DNA of 64,000 nt from Hydrogenophaga pseudoflava. GTDB lineage: Bacteria; Pseudomonadota; Gammaproteobacteria; Burkholderiales; Burkholderiaceae_C. Below, piece by piece: positions 45,826 through 55,030 of the stretch. The first letter of the stretch is position 1. Each line of letters opens with the position of its first letter. Below the pieces are notes generated by a model. It searched no databases, was not told the DNA's origin, and was given only the letters and a program-made list of their open reading frames with translations. Made by a program: the position numbers and the translations under genes. The stretch spans positions 62,001 through 126,000 of the forward strand of contig NZ_JAVHJP010000002.1 of NCBI RefSeq assembly GCF_031020795.1, given 5' to 3'.

Positions 45826-47319
45826 ATGTCGGTATCGCTGAAGGCCAAGATCGCTGAAGTGTTCGAGGAGCCCGGGTGCGACATCAACCAGGGCAAGAGC
45901 GAGAAGGAGCGCAAGAAGGGCTGCACCAAGCAGCTCTCGCCCGGCGCGGCGGCCGGCGGGTGTGCGTTTGACGGCGCCAAGATCGCGCTGCAGCCGGTGG
46001 CCGACGTGGCCCACCTGGTGCACGGGCCCATTGCCTGCGAAGGCAACAGCTGGGACAACCGCCACAGCGCGTCCTCGCACTCGCAGATCTACCGAACCGG
46101 CTTCACCACCGACATCAACGAACTCGACGTGATCTACGGCGGCGAGAAGCGCCTGTTCAAGTCGATCCGCGAAATCATCGAGAAGTACGACCCGCCGGCG
46201 GTCTTCGTCTACCAGACCTGCGTGACCGCGCTGACCGGCGACGACATCGAGGCGGTGTGCAAGCGCGCGGCGGAGAAGTTCGGCAAGCCGGTGATTCCGG
46301 TCAACGCGCCGGGCTTTGCCGGCCCCAAGAACCTGGGCAACAAGCTGGGTGCCGAGGCCATCCTCGACCACGTCATCGGCACCGTCGAGCCCGAGTTCAC
46401 CACGCCCTACGACATCAACATCATCGGCGAGTACAACCTGGTCGGTGAGCTGTGGCAGGTCAAGCCGCTGCTGGATGCGCTGGGCATCCGCATCCTCTCG
46501 TGCATCAGCGGCGACGGCAAGTACAACGAGATCGCCTCGGCGCACCGCGCCAGGGTCAACATGATGGTCTGCAGCAAGTCGATGATCAACATCGCGACCA
46601 AGATGCAGCAGCGCTACGGCATCCCGTACTTCGAGGGTTCGTTCTACGGCATCAGCGACATGAGCGACACCCTGCGCCAGATCGCGAAGCTGCTGGTGCA
46701 GCAGGGGGCCGACGCCGAACTGATCGACCGCACCGAGCGCCTGATCGAGGTCGAAGAGGCTCGGGCCTTCAAGCGCATCGCCGAGTACAAGGCGCGCCTG
46801 ACCGGCAAGCGCGTGCTGCTGATCACCGGTGGCGTGAAGTCCTGGTCGGTGGTGGCGGCGCTGCAGGAAGGCGGCATGGAGATCGTCGGCACCAGCGTCA
46901 AGAAGAGCACCAGGGAAGACAAGGACAAGATCAAGGAGATCATGGGCGAGGGCGCCGACGCCCACATGATCGACGACATGACGCCGCGCGAGATGTACGC
47001 CATGTTGCGCGACGCGCGCGCCGACATCATGCTCAGCGGCGGCCGCTCGCAGTTCGTGGCGCTGAAGGCGCGCATGCCCTGGCTGGACATCAACCAGGAA
47101 CGCTACTACGCCTACGCCGGCTATGAGGGCATGGTCGAGCTGGTGCACCAGATCGACCGCACGATCTCCAACCCGGTCTGGCAGCGCGTGCGCATCGCCG
47201 CGCCCTGGGGCGACGACGGCGAGACGCTGGGGGCTGTGGCACCGACCGCATCGACGGCGCATCTGAGCGCGGTCGCGGCGCACGCCATGGGGCTTGAGCC
47301 CGAAGAAGTCCCGGTCTGA
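45826..47319 (+). CDS. nifE: FeMo-cofactor scaffold protein NifE
   Basis: A 497-residue NifD paralogue that with NifN forms the scaffold on which NifB-cofactor matures to FeMo-cofactor. HGPIACEGNSWDNRHSASS carries a conserved cysteine, and CVTALTGDDIEAVC corresponds to the P-cluster-like region. YRTGFTTDINELDVIYGGEKRL is NifE-typical. The N-terminal EEPGCDINQGKSEKERKKGCTKQLSPGAAAGGCAFDGA is also characteristic. First gene of a seven-gene operon behind a sigma-54 promoter. Confidence 0.98.
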   Translation: MSVSLKAKIAEVFEEPGCDINQGKSEKERKKGCTKQLSPGAAAGGCAFDGAKIALQPVADVAHLVHGPIACEGNSWDNRHSASSHSQIYRTGFTTDINELDVIYGGEKRLFKSIREIIEKYDPPAVFVYQTCVTALTGDDIEAVCKRAAEKFGKPVIPVNAPGFAGPKNLGNKLGAEAILDHVIGTVEPEFTTPYDINIIGEYNLVGELWQVKPLLDALGIRILSCISGDGKYNEIASAHRARVNMMVCSKSMINIATKMQQRYGIPYFEGSFYGISDMSDTLRQIAKLLVQQGADAELIDRTERLIEVEEARAFKRIAEYKARLTGKRVLLITGGVKSWSVVAALQEGGMEIVGTSVKKSTREDKDKIKEIMGEGADAHMIDDMTPREMYAMLRDARADIMLSGGRSQFVALKARMPWLDINQERYYAYAGYEGMVELVHQIDRTISNPVWQRVRIAAPWGDDGETLGAVAPTASTAHLSAVAAHAMGLEPEEVPV

Positions 47320-47333
47320 GCAGGAGACACGCC

Positions 47334-48734
47334 ATGGCACGCGTCGTCGAATCGAAGAAAGCCTGCACGGTCAACCCGCTCAAGATGAGCCAGCCGCTGG
47401 GCGCGAGCCTGGCCTTCCTGGGGCTTGATGCCTGTATGCCGGTGATGCACGGCTCGCAGGGCTGCACCTCGTTCGGCCTGGTGCTGCTGGTGCGGCACTT
47501 CAAGGAAGCCATCCCGCTGCAGACCACGGCGATGAACGAGGTCACCACCATCCTTGGCGGCTACGAGAACATCGAGGCGGCGCTGCTGAACATCCGCAAA
47601 CGCGCGGCGCCCAAGCTGATCGCGATCTGCTCCACCGGCCTGACCGAGACCAAGGGCGACGACGTGGTGGGGTTCCTGAATCTGGCGCGCCAGAAGCACC
47701 CGGAGCTGGCCGACACCGAAATCGTCTATGTCTCGACGCCCGACTACGTGGGCGCGTTCGAGGACGGCTTCAAGCACGCCATCACCGGCATTGTGAACTC
47801 GCTCGTGAAGCCGCTGCCGCCGGTGCAGGACCAGGTCACGCTGCTGCCGGGATGCCACCTCAGCCCCGGCGACATCGACGAGCTGCGCGAGATCATCGAA
47901 GCCTTCGGCCTGAAGGCCATCGTGCTGCCCGACCTGTCGGGTTCGCTGGACGGTCACATCCCGCCCGACTGGCGCGGCACCACGCTGGGCGGCACCTCGC
48001 TGGAACAGATCCGCGCGGCCGGGGCGTCGTCGTGGACCATCGGTGTCGGTGAGCAGACCCGCGAAGGCGCGGAGGCGCTGCAGGCGATCAGCGGTGCGCC
48101 GTTCGAGATCTTCGAGCGATTGACCGGCCTCGAGGCCAACGACCGGCTGCTGATGCGCCTGTCGCAGCACAGCGGCCGGCCCGTGCCCGCCAAGTACCGC
48201 CGCCAGCGCAGCCAGCTGCTGGACGCCATGCTCGACGGGCATTTCTACACCGGCGGCATGACGGTGGCCATCGGCGCCGAACCCGACCTGCTGCTGGCCA
48301 TCGGTGCCCTCCTGCACGAGATGGGCGCCGAGCTGCGCTGCTGCATCAGCACCACGCAGTCGGCGTCGCACGCGCTGCTGCCGGCCGAAACCGTGCTGCT
48401 CGGTGACCTGGAAGACCTGGAGCAGGGCGCGAAGGACTGCGACCTGATCGTGACCCACGCGCACGGCCGCCAGGCGGCGCAGCGCCTGGGCAAGCCGCTG
48501 CTGCGCATGGGCTTCCCGGTGTTCGACCGCATCGGCAATGCGCACCGCGTGCAGGTGGGGTACCGCGGCACCATGAACCTCATCTTCGAGATCGCCAACC
48601 TGATGATCGAGCAGATCCCGCACCACCACGAAGGCGACTGGCCGCTCACGCCCGAAGCGCGCCGCGCCGCCATGAGCCGCAACGCGGCATCTCCGTCCCT
48701 CCCGCCCAACCCGCTGGCCGCGGCCAGCGCCTGA
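47334..48734 (+). CDS. nifN: FeMo-cofactor scaffold protein NifN
   Basis: A 466-residue NifK paralogue. VNPLKMSQPLGASLAFLGLDACMPVMHGSQGCTSFGLVLLVRHFKEAIPLQTTAMNEVTTILGG is the diagnostic N-terminal stretch. CSTGLTETKGDDV and DLSGSLDGHIP follow as in NifN. It partners NifE. It begins 14 bases after nifE and ends 19 bases before nifX. The C-terminal tail is Ala/Ser/Pro-rich and probably disordered. Confidence 0.98.
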   Translation: MARVVESKKACTVNPLKMSQPLGASLAFLGLDACMPVMHGSQGCTSFGLVLLVRHFKEAIPLQTTAMNEVTTILGGYENIEAALLNIRKRAAPKLIAICSTGLTETKGDDVVGFLNLARQKHPELADTEIVYVSTPDYVGAFEDGFKHAITGIVNSLVKPLPPVQDQVTLLPGCHLSPGDIDELREIIEAFGLKAIVLPDLSGSLDGHIPPDWRGTTLGGTSLEQIRAAGASSWTIGVGEQTREGAEALQAISGAPFEIFERLTGLEANDRLLMRLSQHSGRPVPAKYRRQRSQLLDAMLDGHFYTGGMTVAIGAEPDLLLAIGALLHEMGAELRCCISTTQSASHALLPAETVLLGDLEDLEQGAKDCDLIVTHAHGRQAAQRLGKPLLRMGFPVFDRIGNAHRVQVGYRGTMNLIFEIANLMIEQIPHHHEGDWPLTPEARRAAMSRNAASPSLPPNPLAAASA

Positions 48735-48753
48735 ACGCCCAAGGAGCAACGCC

Positions 48754-49167
48754 ATGAAGATCGCCTTCGCCACCCAGGACAAGGAGAGCGTCAACGCGCA
48801 CTTCGGCTGGGCCAAACACATCCTGGTCTACGAACTGAATGCCGACGGCCACCAGTTTGTGCAGAGCTTCGACTTCGGCGACAAGCTGCAGGAGGACGGT
48901 GACGAAGACAAGCTCGCGCCCAAGCTCGACGCCATCCACGACTGCGCCATCCTGTATGTCGCGGCCATAGGGGGTTCGGGCGCGGCGCGTGTGGTGGCGC
49001 TGAAGATCCACCCGATCAAGGTGCCGCAGCCCGAGTCCATCGCCGAGATCCTGGAGAAGCTGCAGGTCGTGCTCAAGGGCACGCCGCCGCCCTGGCTGCG
49101 CAAGGCTCTGCAGAAAGACAGCGCCCCTTCCTTTGACTTTGAAGACGACGAGGTGACCCATGGCTGA
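48754..49167 (+). CDS. nifX: FeMo-cofactor carrier protein NifX
   Basis: A 137-residue Nif[29 protein letters not shown] is the classical opening with the HFG motif. [28 protein letters not shown] follows as in the NifX/NifY family. It binds NifB-cofactor and precursors and passes them to NifEN. The C-terminus ([12 protein letters not shown]) is acidic and overlaps the next gene by 8 bases, so translation is coupled. It is a better match to true NifX than the homologue at 2975. Confidence 0.96.
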   Translation: MKIAFATQDKESVNAHFGWAKHILVYELNADGHQFVQSFDFGDKLQEDGDEDKLAPKLDAIHDCAILYVAAIGGSGAARVVALKIHPIKVPQPESIAEILEKLQVVLKGTPPPWLRKALQKDSAPSFDFEDDEVTHG

Positions 49168-49648
49168 AACCGCCACCCCCGAGACCGACGCCCCCAGCGA
49201 CGACGCCATGCTGGCCACGCCGTTCGTGCAGCAGCTGGTCAAGCAGATGCGCGCGCAGGACACCCACGGCCAGTGGGAAGGCAAGAGCGATCTGAAGATC
49301 CTCAAGCCCTTCATCCTCACGCCCGAGGAGCGCCGCGCCATCCCCATCATGGGCGACCCGGACCCCGAGACCCTGTGGCACCTGGAGATCTTCTACAACG
49401 CCATCGCGGTGGCCATCGAGCGCGCGACCGGCCAGATGGTCTCGCCCATGATGAAGATGAGCCACGAGGGCTTCGGCCGCATGGTGCTGCTGGCTGGCCG
49501 GCTGGTCGTCGTCAACAAGCAGCTGCGCGACGTGCACCGCTTCGGATTTCCCTCGCTGGCCAAGCTGGCCGAGGCCGGCGGCAAGTTCGTCGACGAGGCC
49601 GTCACCATGATCCGCACCTACCCCGAGGTCGCGAACTACGGGGCCTGA
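49160..49648 (+). CDS. NifX-associated nitrogen fixation protein (DUF269)
   Basis: A 162-residue protein of the DUF269/NifX-associated family. [109 protein letters not shown] is the conserved family core. It is invariably found next to nifX in diazotrophs and its role is still undefined. The start codon lies inside the nifX reading frame. Confidence 0.95.
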   Translation: MAETATPETDAPSDDAMLATPFVQQLVKQMRAQDTHGQWEGKSDLKILKPFILTPEERRAIPIMGDPDPETLWHLEIFYNAIAVAIERATGQMVSPMMKMSHEGFGRMVLLAGRLVVVNKQLRDVHRFGFPSLAKLAEAGGKFVDEAVTMIRTYPEVANYGA

Positions 49649-49664
49649 CCCCACGGAGATCCCC

Positions 49665-49862
49665 ATGAGCGAAACCGCCGACGAACTCAAGCTGCGCCTG
49701 AAAAAGCTCAACGCCCAGGCGACCCAGGCCAAGATGGACCTGCACGACCTGTCCGAAGAGCTGCCGACCAACTGGGAAAACATCCTGTCGGTCGCCCAGC
49801 GCTGCCACGATGCCCATGCCGCGCTGATGGAAGCCAGGAAGCTGGCAGCAACCGCCGCCTGA
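49665..49862 (+). CDS. nif-cluster DUF683 small protein
   Basis: A 65-residue alpha-helical protein. ELKLRLKKLNAQATQAKMDLHDLSEELPTNWENILSVAQRCHDAHAALMEARKLA matches the short DUF683/CCE_0567 family encoded after nifX-DUF269 in many diazotrophs. It is predicted to form a helical hairpin dimer; its exact function is unknown. It starts 16 bases after the DUF269 stop, with GGAG-type spacing, and belongs to the nifE operon. Confidence 0.9.
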   Translation: MSETADELKLRLKKLNAQATQAKMDLHDLSEELPTNWENILSVAQRCHDAHAALMEARKLAATAA

Positions 49863-49875
49863 CCGGGAGCACACC

Positions 49876-50181
49876 ATGAGCGCCTTTTCCGTCACCCTGC
49901 CCAGCGGAGCGACCTGGACACCGACCTTTGTCGCCTCGCTGGACGAAGAAAAGTGCATCGGCTGTGGCCGCTGCTTCAAGGTCTGCCCGCGCGGGGTGCT
50001 CGAACTCGTCGGCCTGAACGACGAGGGCGAGCGCATCCGCGTGGACCTGGACGATGACGACGACGAGGAATACGAAAAGAAGGTGATGACCATCGCGCAC
50101 CAGGAGCTGTGCATCGGCTGCACCGCCTGCTCGCGCATCTGCCCCAAGAAGTGCTATTCGCACGCTCCGGCCCAGGCCTGA
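49876..50181 (+). CDS. fdxB: nif-specific ferredoxin III (2[4Fe-4S])
   Basis: A 101-residue bacterial-type ferredoxin with two cluster-binding sets: CIGCGRCFKVCPRG near residue 32 and CIGCTACSRICPKKC near residue 80. A very acidic insert, DLDDDDDEEYEKK, lies between them. The arrangement matches the nif-specific ferredoxin III (FdxB/FdxN-like) family. It probably supplies electrons for FeMo-cofactor assembly. It follows DUF683 by 13 bases and precedes nifQ by 11. Confidence 0.93.
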   Translation: MSAFSVTLPSGATWTPTFVASLDEEKCIGCGRCFKVCPRGVLELVGLNDEGERIRVDLDDDDDEEYEKKVMTIAHQELCIGCTACSRICPKKCYSHAPAQA

Positions 50182-50192
50182 AGGAGCCCGCC

Positions 50193-50615
50193 ATGCTGCA
50201 GCCCGTCATGCCCCGACTGGACTGGGCGCGGATCGAGCCGCGCATGCGCGTGCGCAACGACGAGATCGACGACCTGATGGCGCTGCTGCTGGCCCACGCC
50301 GACCGCGGCGCCGGACCGAAGGCCGATCTCTACCACCACGCCTGGCTGATCGCCTGCGCCAGCCTGGGCGACCAGCACCTCTGGCAGGACATGGGCCTGC
50401 CCTCGCGCGAGGCCCTCACGGCGCTGATCGAGCGCTGGTTTCCGGCGCTGGCATCGCGCAATGTCGACAACATGAAGTGGAAGAAGTTCTTCTACCGCCA
50501 GCTGTGCCTGAAGGAAGACATCCTGATCTGCAAGTCGCCCAGCTGCGCGGACTGCAGCGACCACGCGCTGTGCTTCGGTCCGGAGCAGGACACGGCGGCG
50601 CAGGCATCGGTCTGA
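50193..50615 (+). CDS. nifQ: molybdenum donor protein NifQ
   Basis: A 140-residue NifQ. The C-terminal cysteine motif C-x4-C-x2-C-x5-C is complete at Cys113, Cys118, Cys121 and Cys127 (CKSPSCADCSDHALC) and binds the Mo-Fe-S cluster. The core LYHHAWLIACASLGDQHLWQDMGLPSREALTALIERWFPALASRNVDNMKWKKFFYRQLC is typical. NifQ passes molybdenum to NifEN/NifH during FeMo-cofactor synthesis. AAGGAG overlaps the fdxB stop. It ends the nif operon. Confidence 0.95.
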   Translation: MLQPVMPRLDWARIEPRMRVRNDEIDDLMALLLAHADRGAGPKADLYHHAWLIACASLGDQHLWQDMGLPSREALTALIERWFPALASRNVDNMKWKKFFYRQLCLKEDILICKSPSCADCSDHALCFGPEQDTAAQASV

Positions 50616-50690
50616 GGCCGGAGCGTGTTGCCCGTGCCGCGGCGTGCCGGGTGACACCGCCGCAGCGCTGCGCGAATCCGGTGTCTGGGT

Positions 50691-50709
50691 GATAATGCGA
50701 ACCATTCTT
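50691..50709. promoter_or_regulatory. Fur box upstream of the FecI-like gene
   Basis: GATAATGCGAACCATTCTT matches 14 of 19 positions of the Fur consensus GATAATGATAATCATTATC. It lies 26 bases before the sigma-factor start codon, in an A+T-rich pocket also suitable for a -10 element. Confidence 0.8.
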
Positions 50710-50734
50710 AATATGACGCCGCCAGCCAACACCC

Positions 50735-51247
50735 ATGGCCACCGCCGAATCCGCCCACCGGCACCAGATCGAAAGCCTGTACGTCGAGCACCACGGCTGG
50801 CTGCAGGGCTGGGTGCGCCGCAGGATGGCGTGCAGCCACGACGCCGCCGACGTGGCGCAGGATGTGTTCATGCGCCTGCTCAGCCGCCAGGAGGCGGTGC
50901 TGGCGCGGCAGCCGCGCGCTTTTCTCTCGACCATTGCGCGCGGGCTGGTGATCGAGCGCTGGCGCCGGCGTGAACTGGAGCAGGCCTGGCTGGAGACCCT
51001 GGCCGCGCTGCCCGAAGCCGAGGCGCCCAGTCCAGAGAGCCGGCTCATCTTCCTGCAGGCGCTGATCGAGATCGATCGGGTGCTCGACGCGCTCAAGCCG
51101 TCCTGGCGGCAGGCCTTCCTTCTGGCCCAGCTGGACGGGCTGAGCTGCCCCCAGATTGCGGTCCGGCTGGGCGTGTCGCTGGCCACGGCCGAGCGCTACG
51201 TGGCCAAGGCGCTGCGGGCCTGCTACGCACTGCGGTTCGAACACTGA
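50735..51247 (+). CDS. FecI-type ECF sigma factor
   Basis: A 170-residue ECF sigma factor. Region 2 is IESLYVEHHGWLQGWVRRRMACSHDAADVAQDVFMRLL. Region 4 is KPSWRQAFLLAQLDGLSCPQIAVRLGVSLATAERYVAKALRACYAL. It directs transcription of the TonB-dependent receptor operon when iron is scarce and the ligand binds. A Fur box precedes it, and fecR follows after 19 bases. Confidence 0.94.
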   Translation: MATAESAHRHQIESLYVEHHGWLQGWVRRRMACSHDAADVAQDVFMRLLSRQEAVLARQPRAFLSTIARGLVIERWRRRELEQAWLETLAALPEAEAPSPESRLIFLQALIEIDRVLDALKPSWRQAFLLAQLDGLSCPQIAVRLGVSLATAERYVAKALRACYALRFEH

Positions 51248-51266
51248 GCACTCCGGAGCCGTTCTC

Positions 51267-52265
51267 ATGTCGGACGTGGCCTTGCCTGGCGCCTTGATCG
51301 ACGCGGCCATCGCCTGGTCCGTCCGCCTCGACTACAGCGACCCCAGTCCGCAGAGCCGGGCCGAATTCGAGCAATGGCTGCGGCAGGACCCGCGGCACGC
51401 CATGGCCTGGCAACGTGTGAGCGGCCTTCGGGGGGACTTCCAGCTGCCGGGACTGTCGCCTCAGATCGCCCGCCAGACCCTGGACACCGCCCAGCAACTG
51501 CACCAGCAGCGCCGGCATTCGCGGCGCGGCGCGTTCAGGCTGCTTTCGCTCGCCGCGGTCGTGGCGGGAGCCGGCTGGGTGGCGCGCGAGCGCACCCCCT
51601 GGCAGCGGCTGCTGGCCGATGCGAGCACCGCTGTGGGCGAGCGCAAGACGCTCACACTGAGCGACGGCAGCCGCCTCCAGCTCAACACCGACACGGCGCT
51701 GAGCGCCGACCTCGGTGGTCCACAGCGCTGGGTGGACCTGCACCGCGGGGAAATCCAGATCAGCACCGGTGCCGACGCCTCGGGCGCCTCCGCCTGGGGA
51801 GGGCGGCGACCGTTCTGGGTGCGCACGCCCTTTGGTCAGATGCAGGCGCTGGGCACCCGCTTCACCGTGCGCCTGCACGCCGACCACGCCCTTGTCAGCG
51901 TGCACGAGGGAGCGGTGCAACTGCACCCTGCCCAGGGGGGCCCAGCGCCCACCGTGTGGCCGGGTCAGAGCCTGCGGATGCACCGCGACACTGCGGCGGC
52001 CGCCGATCTGCAGGGCTTCGAGCCCGATGCCTGGACCGACGGGGTCATCGCTGGGCGCGACATGCGGCTGGCCGATCTGCTGGCCGAGATCGAGCGCTAC
52101 CGGGTGGGGCGGATCGTCTGCGACCCACGGGTGGCCGATCTCCGCGTCTCCGGCCTGTTCCATGTGCGCGATACCGACCAGGCCCTGCAGTTCCTGCTGC
52201 AGACCCAGCCCATCAGCGTCACCCTCACGACCCGGTGGTGGGTGCGGGTGGGACCTGAGCCGTAG
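51267..52265 (+). CDS. FecR-type anti-sigma regulator
   Basis: A 332-residue membrane signal transducer. The N-terminal cytoplasmic domain (AIAWSVRLDYSDPSPQSRAEFEQWLRQDPRHAMAWQRVSGLRG) binds the sigma factor. One transmembrane segment lies near residue 95 (FRLLSLAAVVAGAGWVARE). The periplasmic FecR domain (WVDLHRGEIQ..., VRTPFGQMQALGTRFTV...VSVHEGAVQL) is followed by a C-terminal STN-like region. It senses receptor occupancy and controls the FecI-like sigma factor. Confidence 0.93.
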   Translation: MSDVALPGALIDAAIAWSVRLDYSDPSPQSRAEFEQWLRQDPRHAMAWQRVSGLRGDFQLPGLSPQIARQTLDTAQQLHQQRRHSRRGAFRLLSLAAVVAGAGWVARERTPWQRLLADASTAVGERKTLTLSDGSRLQLNTDTALSADLGGPQRWVDLHRGEIQISTGADASGASAWGGRRPFWVRTPFGQMQALGTRFTVRLHADHALVSVHEGAVQLHPAQGGPAPTVWPGQSLRMHRDTAAAADLQGFEPDAWTDGVIAGRDMRLADLLAEIERYRVGRIVCDPRVADLRVSGLFHVRDTDQALQFLLQTQPISVTLTTRWWVRVGPEP

Positions 52266-52383
52266 CGGGACATTTTTTTTGGGGGGCGGCAAAAAAAGTG
52301 AGGGGATCGGCGGGCGTCGTTCGGCCTGACTGGTGAGACCTTTGTCCCACCCGGCTTCAAGCCCCTGCCTCACCGAACCGACC

Positions 52384-55020
52384 ATGACCTCTTCGCCGCA
52401 TCAGTTTCCGGGCCTGCGCCCGCGCAAGGCCGTTCGCCGTCCATCGTCGTCAACCGCCGTCCTTCGACCGTCCGCTCCGCCCGGTCGTCCGGGCCGTCTC
52501 CATCGGGCCTTGCACGGTGCCCTGATCACCATGGCCATGGGCGCCGGGCTGTCGGTGCCGACCCTGGCCGTGGCACAGGCCGCGTCAACGGCGACCCTGC
52601 CGGCCGGGACGGAGGTCAGGACCTTCAGTGTGCCCCCGGGGTCGCTGGCGGCGGCACTGGACCGCTTCGCCCGCACCGCGGGCGTGAACCTGGCCTACGA
52701 CGCAGCCGCCATCGAGGGTCTGAACACCCCGGGCCTGATGGGCAACCATCCCATCGCAGCAGGGCTGTCGCGGCTGCTGGCGGGCACCGGCCTGGAAGCC
52801 CTGTCGCAGCCTGGCGGCGGTTATTCGGTGCGCAAGGCGGCGAATGCCCCGGTGGCGCCTGCCGCTGTATCGGCGCCCGCCACCCCGGCCGCGCCTGCAC
52901 GGGCCCTGCCGACGGTGGTGGTGACCGCCACCTCCGACCGCGGCCCGGTGCCGTTCGTGTCGCGCAAGACCCAGTCGCTGGGCTTCGCGCTGCCGGAGCA
53001 GAAAACGCCTGCGGTGATCAACACCGTCACCGAAGAGTTCTGGGAGGCCACCGGCTCGAAGACGCTGGACGAGGTGCTGTCTTACGTTCCCGGGGTCAGC
53101 CTGACCGACAACGGCGGCTGGACCGGCGACACCATCAGCATCCGGGGTTTCACGTCGACGGCCCCCTACCGCGACGGCATCCGGCAGGTGGACTCGGGTT
53201 ATGGGCAGAGCCTTCGCGCCATGCCGGACAACATCGAGCGCATCGAAGTGGTCAAGGGGCCGGCCGGGGCGGAGTTCGGGGTGGCCGAGCCGGGCGGCGC
53301 CGTCAACTTCGTCTCCAAGCAGCCGCTGCGCGAGACGCTGCGCACCTTCACCGTGGGCATCGGTCAGGATGGCTACCGCAAGCTGGGCGCCGACCTCACG
53401 GGCGCACTCAATGAACGAGGCGACCTTCAGGGGCGGCTCGTCATGGCCTACGTCGAGCCTGAAGAATGGCGCGCCGGCCGGCCGGAGAACACGCACCGCT
53501 ACCTGTTTGCCCCCACCCTCAACTGGGACTACAGCAGCCAGGGACAGATCACCCTGGGCTACGAACGCAGTCACCAGAAATCCCCGCAGGACCGCGGGAT
53601 CATCTACCTCGAAGGGGCGTGGCCAGGCGGTTTCGCACCCCGCGACTGGAGCTTTCACCAGACCACCTCCAGCCAGGTCAATCAAACCGACCGCATCCGG
53701 CTGCACCACGAGCACCGCTTCACCGACGCGCTCAAGTGGAGCACCGCCATCGAGCACGGCCAGTACCGCTACCGTCTGGCGGAGTTCCGCAACGCAGAGT
53801 CGGAGCCCGGATGGGGCACGCTCTACAACGACGACGGGCGCAGCTGGAGCGGTTCGCGCCTGGTGAACCTCTACTGGGACCAATGGCGTGGCGACACCAC
53901 CGCCAATGCCATCCGTTCATCGCTGGAATACAGGTTCCGCGCGGCGGGTGCCGAGCATGTGCTGACCGGCGGCGTCGATCGTTTCAGCAGCACCAATCTC
54001 GCCGACTCGCTCTACAGCACCGTCGGCAACACCTTGGACATCCTGGCGCCGGTCAACAACCAGTCGCCCGCGTTCATCGACAAGAACAACGCGGTCTGGA
54101 CCAGCACCATCAAGGTGAAGGAGGAGGGTGTCAGCGCCCGGTGGCTGGCCAACTGGTCGCAGCGCTTTCGCACCATCGTCGGGCTGCGCCACTTCGATTA
54201 CTCCTACGACTACGACGCCGCCTACGTCGACCACCGCGACAGTGGCAACAACTACCCCTATGCGGACGCCTACGACAGCCGAAAGGCCTCCCTGCGGGCG
54301 GCCGCAAGCTACGACCTGAACGCCGAACACTCCGCCTTCGCGGGCGTCAGCGATGGCTACGTGCCGCAGACCGGCATCAGGCGGGACGGCTCGCCGCTGG
54401 ACCCGATCCACGATCAGGCGGCGGAGCTCGGCATCAAGAGCCGCCTCATGGGGGGCAAGCTGTCGTGGACCAACAGCCTGTTCACCATCCGCCGCGCCAA
54501 CGCCAGCCTGCAGGACCCGGGCAACGGTCCGAGCGACTCGTTCGTGGTGAACGGCGGCAAGGCGAAGATCAGCGGCATCGAGAGCGAGCTCACGGCACAG
54601 GCAGGACCGCACCTGCGCCTGCGCGCCGGGCTGGCATTGCAGAAGTCCCGCATCGAGGCCCACGACAACCCGGCCTTCATCGGCAACCGCTTTGCCAACA
54701 CCCCCGAACACCAGGTGTCGCTGCTCGCGAGCTACCACTGGGGCGGCTTCGGCCTGGACCGTCTGACCACCGACGCCGGCGTGACGCGCATCGGTCAACG
54801 CTGGGGCAACTCGGGCAACACGATCTCGCTGCCGGCCTACACGCTGCTGAGCCTGGGCGCGACCTACCGCGTGGGGCCAGACACCAGTGTGAGACTGAGC
54901 ATCGCCAACGCGACCGACCGGACCTACTACACCGGCATGCAGGACAGCGGTTCGCGGGCGGACCAGGTGATGGTTGGCGCCCGGCGCAACGCGTTCGTCA
55001 CCCTGACCCACAGCTACTGA
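52384..55020 (+). CDS. TonB-dependent siderophore receptor with STN signalling domain
   Basis: An 878-residue outer-membrane receptor. A long signal region (to about residue 70, ITMAMGAGLSVPTLAVAQA) is followed by the STN domain (VRTFSVPPGSLAAALDRFARTAGVNLAYD...). A TonB-box-like TVVVTATSD, the plug (LPEQKTPAVINTVTEEFWEATGSKTLDEVLSYVPGVSLTDNGGWTGDTISIRGF) and a 22-strand barrel ending LTHSY follow. The STN domain signals to the FecR/FecI pair encoded just upstream. Ligand type is undetermined; the plug resembles FpvA/FhuE-type ferric siderophore receptors. Confidence 0.93.
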   Translation: MTSSPHQFPGLRPRKAVRRPSSSTAVLRPSAPPGRPGRLHRALHGALITMAMGAGLSVPTLAVAQAASTATLPAGTEVRTFSVPPGSLAAALDRFARTAGVNLAYDAAAIEGLNTPGLMGNHPIAAGLSRLLAGTGLEALSQPGGGYSVRKAANAPVAPAAVSAPATPAAPARALPTVVVTATSDRGPVPFVSRKTQSLGFALPEQKTPAVINTVTEEFWEATGSKTLDEVLSYVPGVSLTDNGGWTGDTISIRGFTSTAPYRDGIRQVDSGYGQSLRAMPDNIERIEVVKGPAGAEFGVAEPGGAVNFVSKQPLRETLRTFTVGIGQDGYRKLGADLTGALNERGDLQGRLVMAYVEPEEWRAGRPENTHRYLFAPTLNWDYSSQGQITLGYERSHQKSPQDRGIIYLEGAWPGGFAPRDWSFHQTTSSQVNQTDRIRLHHEHRFTDALKWSTAIEHGQYRYRLAEFRNAESEPGWGTLYNDDGRSWSGSRLVNLYWDQWRGDTTANAIRSSLEYRFRAAGAEHVLTGGVDRFSSTNLADSLYSTVGNTLDILAPVNNQSPAFIDKNNAVWTSTIKVKEEGVSARWLANWSQRFRTIVGLRHFDYSYDYDAAYVDHRDSGNNYPYADAYDSRKASLRAAASYDLNAEHSAFAGVSDGYVPQTGIRRDGSPLDPIHDQAAELGIKSRLMGGKLSWTNSLFTIRRANASLQDPGNGPSDSFVVNGGKAKISGIESELTAQAGPHLRLRAGLALQKSRIEAHDNPAFIGNRFANTPEHQVSLLASYHWGGFGLDRLTTDAGVTRIGQRWGNSGNTISLPAYTLLSLGATYRVGPDTSVRLSIANATDRTYYTGMQDSGSRADQVMVGARRNAFVTLTHSY

Positions 55021-55030
55021 AGCCGTCGAC

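Noticed and set aside
44824..48821. Long minus-strand frames opposite nifE and nifN
   Set aside because: They are shadows of nifE, nifN and flanking genes, with no family motifs.
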